DNA from: Microbacterium flavum
Lineage (GTDB): Bacteria > Actinomycetota > Actinomycetes > Actinomycetales > Microbacteriaceae
Length of the DNA: 64,000 bases
Reading direction: 5' to 3'
Assembly (NCBI RefSeq): GCF_018717645.1
Contig: NZ_JAFLHG010000007.1
Location: 1-64,000 of the forward strand
This document shows, piece after piece, positions 62,069 through 64,000 of this stretch (the first letter of the stretch is position 1; each line of letters starts with the position of its first letter). Under the pieces are notes generated by a model that worked only from the letters and a program-made list of their open reading frames with translations, ran no database searches and had not been told where the DNA came from. A program made the translations under genes and the position numbers.

Positions 62069-62101
62069 CGCGTGGGCCGGGGAGAGTCCCCGGCCCACGC
62101 G
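62069..62101 (-). terminator. Intercistronic hairpin between mtlA and mtlF
   Basis: Perfect 14-base arms (62069-62082 and 62088-62101) around the loop AGAGT, directly after the mtlA stop. Probably tunes relative expression rather than ending the operon. Confidence 0.8.
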
Positions 62102-62107
62102 TGGCGG

Positions 62108-63712
62108 TCAGCTCTCGTGCTGATCACGGATGAGGTCGACGACCTCTTCGTACTTCGGCGAGTTCATGAAGTTGTCGACCGACACGTGCACGGCGTCCGG
62201 GGTGCGCCCGCGGGCGCGATCCGTCAGCTGCTGCTGCGTGATGACGAGGTCTTCACTGCCGTCGAGGTTCGCGATCGCCTTGTTAGTCACCGAGACGTCG
62301 CCGTACCCCGCCTTCTTGATCTTGTTGCGCAGGACGCTGGCGCCCATCGCGGACGACCCCATCCCGGCGTCGCAGGCGAACACCACGTTCTCGATCCGCC
62401 GGGTCGCCGAGAGAGCGCCGGTCGCGATCGAATCCGCCGCGAGGTCCGCCTGGACGGGCGCCTGACCGGCGCCGACCGCGGCGTTCGCGGCCGCACCCGA
62501 ACGGAGACCCGCGAGCGCCTCGGAGGACTTGCCCTTGTTCGCCGCGGTCTTGTCGACGGCCGCCTCGAACTGATCCTGCGCCAGCAGGTCGCGCTTGCGC
62601 GAGGCCCGCAGGATGATCCCGGCGACGAGGAAGGTCACCGTCGCAGCCAGCACGACCGACAGGAGCACCACGAGCAGGTTCGGCACGCCCGCCGCCACCG
62701 CGGCGGCGCTGACGGCGAAGATGCTGCCGGGGGCTGCGGGGAAGACGAGTCCGCCGCCGAGCAGCATGTTCGTGGTGACGCCGGTCATTCCGCCCGCGAT
62801 GAGGGCGAGGATGAGGCTCGGCTTCATGAGCGCGTACGGGAAGTACACCTCGTGGATCCCACCGAGGAACTGGATCACCGCAGCGCCGGGCGCGGATGCG
62901 CGCGCCGCGCCGATCCCGAACACCGCGAAGGCGAGGAGGAGGCCGAGACCCGGACCGGGGTTCGCCTCGAGGAGGAACAGGATCGACTTGCCCTCGGCCT
63001 CGGACTGCGTCAGACCCAGCGGGGTGAGCACGCCGTGGTTGATGGCGTTGTTCAGGAACAGCACCTTCGCCGGCTCGATGAGGATGCTCGTGAGGGGCAG
63101 CAGGTTCAGCGAGACGAGCCAGTTCACCGCAGAGCTCAGCACCGTCATGAGGCCGTTCACCAGCCAGGCGATGGGGTAGAAGCCGATGATCGCCATCACG
63201 AAGCCCCAAATGCCCGCGGAGAACATGTTGACGAGCATCTCGAAGCCGGAGCGGACCTTGCCGTCCCACAGCGCGTCGAGGCGCTTCATCGACCACGCCG
63301 CGAGCGGGCCGAGGATCATCGCTCCGATGAACATGTGGACCTGACCGAGCTCACTCGCGTCGGGGTTGGCGGCCAGGGCGGCGGCGTTGAACTGGGCGAT
63401 CAGCAGGTCGGACCCGGCGATCGCGCCCATCGTGGCGATGATGCCGACGACGCCACCGCGCTGCTTGTAGACCATGTAGCCGCCGGTGTAGCCGATGACC
63501 AGGGGCAGCAGGTAGTGGATGAAGGGACCGACGATGGTGGATAGGTCGGCGTTCGGAGTGAAGCCCTTCGGGATGAAGAACATCGTGAAGATCCCCCACG
63601 CGATGAGTGCGGGGATGTTGGGCATGATCATGCCCGAGAGGAAGGTGCCGAATCGCTGGACCGCGACCCGTGCACCTCCCGCGCGAGGTGTCGGTGTAGA
63701 CGCCGTTGTCAT
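62108..63712 (-). CDS. mtlA: Mannitol-specific PTS EIICB component
   Basis: 534 residues. The EIIC membrane domain (about 15-350) has the family blocks GTFLSGMIMPNIPALIAWG, NNAINHGVLTPLG and the sugar motif GGIHEVYFPYALM. An Ala-rich linker (about 380-435) leads to the EIIB domain, with the phosphorylated Cys in VFACDAGMGSSAMGASVLR. It imports mannitol as mannitol-1-phosphate. ATG 63712 lies 28 bases after ptsI, suggesting co-transcription. Confidence 0.95.
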   Translation of the reverse strand: MTTASTPTPRAGGARVAVQRFGTFLSGMIMPNIPALIAWGIFTMFFIPKGFTPNADLSTIVGPFIHYLLPLVIGYTGGYMVYKQRGGVVGIIATMGAIAGSDLLIAQFNAAALAANPDASELGQVHMFIGAMILGPLAAWSMKRLDALWDGKVRSGFEMLVNMFSAGIWGFVMAIIGFYPIAWLVNGLMTVLSSAVNWLVSLNLLPLTSILIEPAKVLFLNNAINHGVLTPLGLTQSEAEGKSILFLLEANPGPGLGLLLAFAVFGIGAARASAPGAAVIQFLGGIHEVYFPYALMKPSLILALIAGGMTGVTTNMLLGGGLVFPAAPGSIFAVSAAAVAAGVPNLLVVLLSVVLAATVTFLVAGIILRASRKRDLLAQDQFEAAVDKTAANKGKSSEALAGLRSGAAANAAVGAGQAPVQADLAADSIATGALSATRRIENVVFACDAGMGSSAMGASVLRNKIKKAGYGDVSVTNKAIANLDGSEDLVITQQQLTDRARGRTPDAVHVSVDNFMNSPKYEEVVDLIRDQHES

Positions 63713-63740
63713 CTGTCTCTCTCTTTCGGGTATGCCGCGG

Positions 63741-64000
63741 CTATGCGGCGTTCTCGGCCGCCGCCTGTGCGGCCGATCGGGCGGATGCCGCATCGTCTGC
63801 GGCGAGGGCGGCGGCGGCGATGCGCTGCGCGTCGGCCAGGGTGTGCGTGAGGAGCGACGCGCGCACATCGGCCAGGGCGGTCGGGGCCATCGAGAGCGTC
63901 GTGGCCCCCATACCGACGAGGACGACGGCGAGCAGCGGATCGGCGGCGGCCTCGCCGCAGATGCCGACCGGCTTGCCGTTGGCCTTGCCCCCGTCCGCCG
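63741..64000 (-). CDS. ptsI: PTS enzyme I, C-terminal fragment (5' part outside window)
   Basis: The reading frame entering from the right edge ends at TAG (63741-63743). It encodes the C-terminal end of enzyme I: GKPVGICGEAAADPLLAVVL is the conserved PEP-domain segment with its Cys, followed by MGATTLSMAPTALADVRASL and an Ala-rich tail. Enzyme I starts the PTS phosphorelay from PEP. Its position directly upstream of mtlA joins general and mannitol-specific PTS genes in one run. Confidence 0.9.
   Translation of the reverse strand, partial: ADGGKANGKPVGICGEAAADPLLAVVLVGMGATTLSMAPTALADVRASLLTHTLADAQRIAAAALAADDAASARSAAQAAAENAA

Noticed and set aside
1..64000. tRNA genes, rRNA genes, insertion sequences or prophage
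   Set aside because: None were recognised in intergenic spaces, which are short and accounted for by promoters, hairpins, the riboswitch and repeats. A tRNAscan-SE run would settle the tRNA question.

Overview
The window is a high-GC (about 70%) actinobacterial chromosome segment. It most resembles Microbacteriaceae, probably Microbacterium or a near relative. That is an inference from codon and motif bias (abundant GGATGCC/GGCATCC), a DtxR-type iron box, RamB-type carbon regulation, a GTP-dependent PEP carboxykinase and the gene content. There is no phage, transposase, CRISPR array, rRNA or recognisable tRNA. Genes are tightly packed, and many operon joints are 4-base ATGA/GTGA overlaps.

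Layout. 1-5.3 kb: a cation/proton antiporter cut by the window edge, a ThDP enzyme, a lipase-like hydrolase and a winged-helix protein. 5.4-9.1 kb: the efeUOB iron-uptake operon behind a DtxR/IdeR-type box, with efeB frameshifted as sequenced. 9.2-16.1 kb: a GH92 mannosidase behind a RamB-like regulator, divergent from pckG. 16.2-19.9 kb: a two-armed Asp23/alkaline-shock envelope locus with its own ECF sigma factor. 20-22.3 kb: an ABC exporter with a small HTH regulator and twin operators. 22.3-31.5 kb: a fructan regulon (secreted levanase, fructokinase, LacI regulator, Frc-type sugar ABC importer) marked by four copies of one operator. 31.5-36.3 kb: an ABC-2 exporter, an MHS-type MFS transporter and a small membrane protein. 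36.4-40.2 kb: the riboflavin operon ribD-ribE-ribBA-ribH under an FMN riboswitch. 40.2-46.2 kb: a Fpg/Nei glycosylase, an acetyltransferase, a DUF559 nuclease-like gene flanked by a repeated palindrome, trpS, xthA and yihY. 46.2-49.9 kb: sdhCDAB. 50-51.2 kb: a mannose-1-phosphate guanylyltransferase. 51.3-59.6 kb: a nucleoside importer (BMP lipoprotein, ATPase, two permeases) followed by cdd, deoA and add. 59.6-64 kb: a hydrolase, then mtlD, mtlF, mtlA and the 3' end of ptsI.

How the genes work together. Three complete feed-in routes are present. Fructan is cut outside the cell, imported as fructose and phosphorylated. Nucleosides are imported and deaminated or phosphorolysed. Mannitol enters through PTS EI, EIICB and EIIA and is oxidised by MtlD. 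Central metabolism is represented by PEPCK and succinate dehydrogenase.

Most unusual signals: (1) a family of roughly 100-bp long-looped inverted repeats, two of which bracket the DUF559 gene, with a third, covarying copy 38 kb away; (2) two pairs of identical LacI operators, each pair spaced exactly 79 bp centre to centre; (3) a perfect 22-bp palindrome between sdhC and the nucleotidyltransferase gene; (4) palindromic elements lodged inside the coding regions of efeB and ribE; (5) a module nested in a module nested in the levanase catalytic domain; (6) at least seven genes with a TAnnnT box exactly six bases before the start codon, consistent with leaderless mRNAs.
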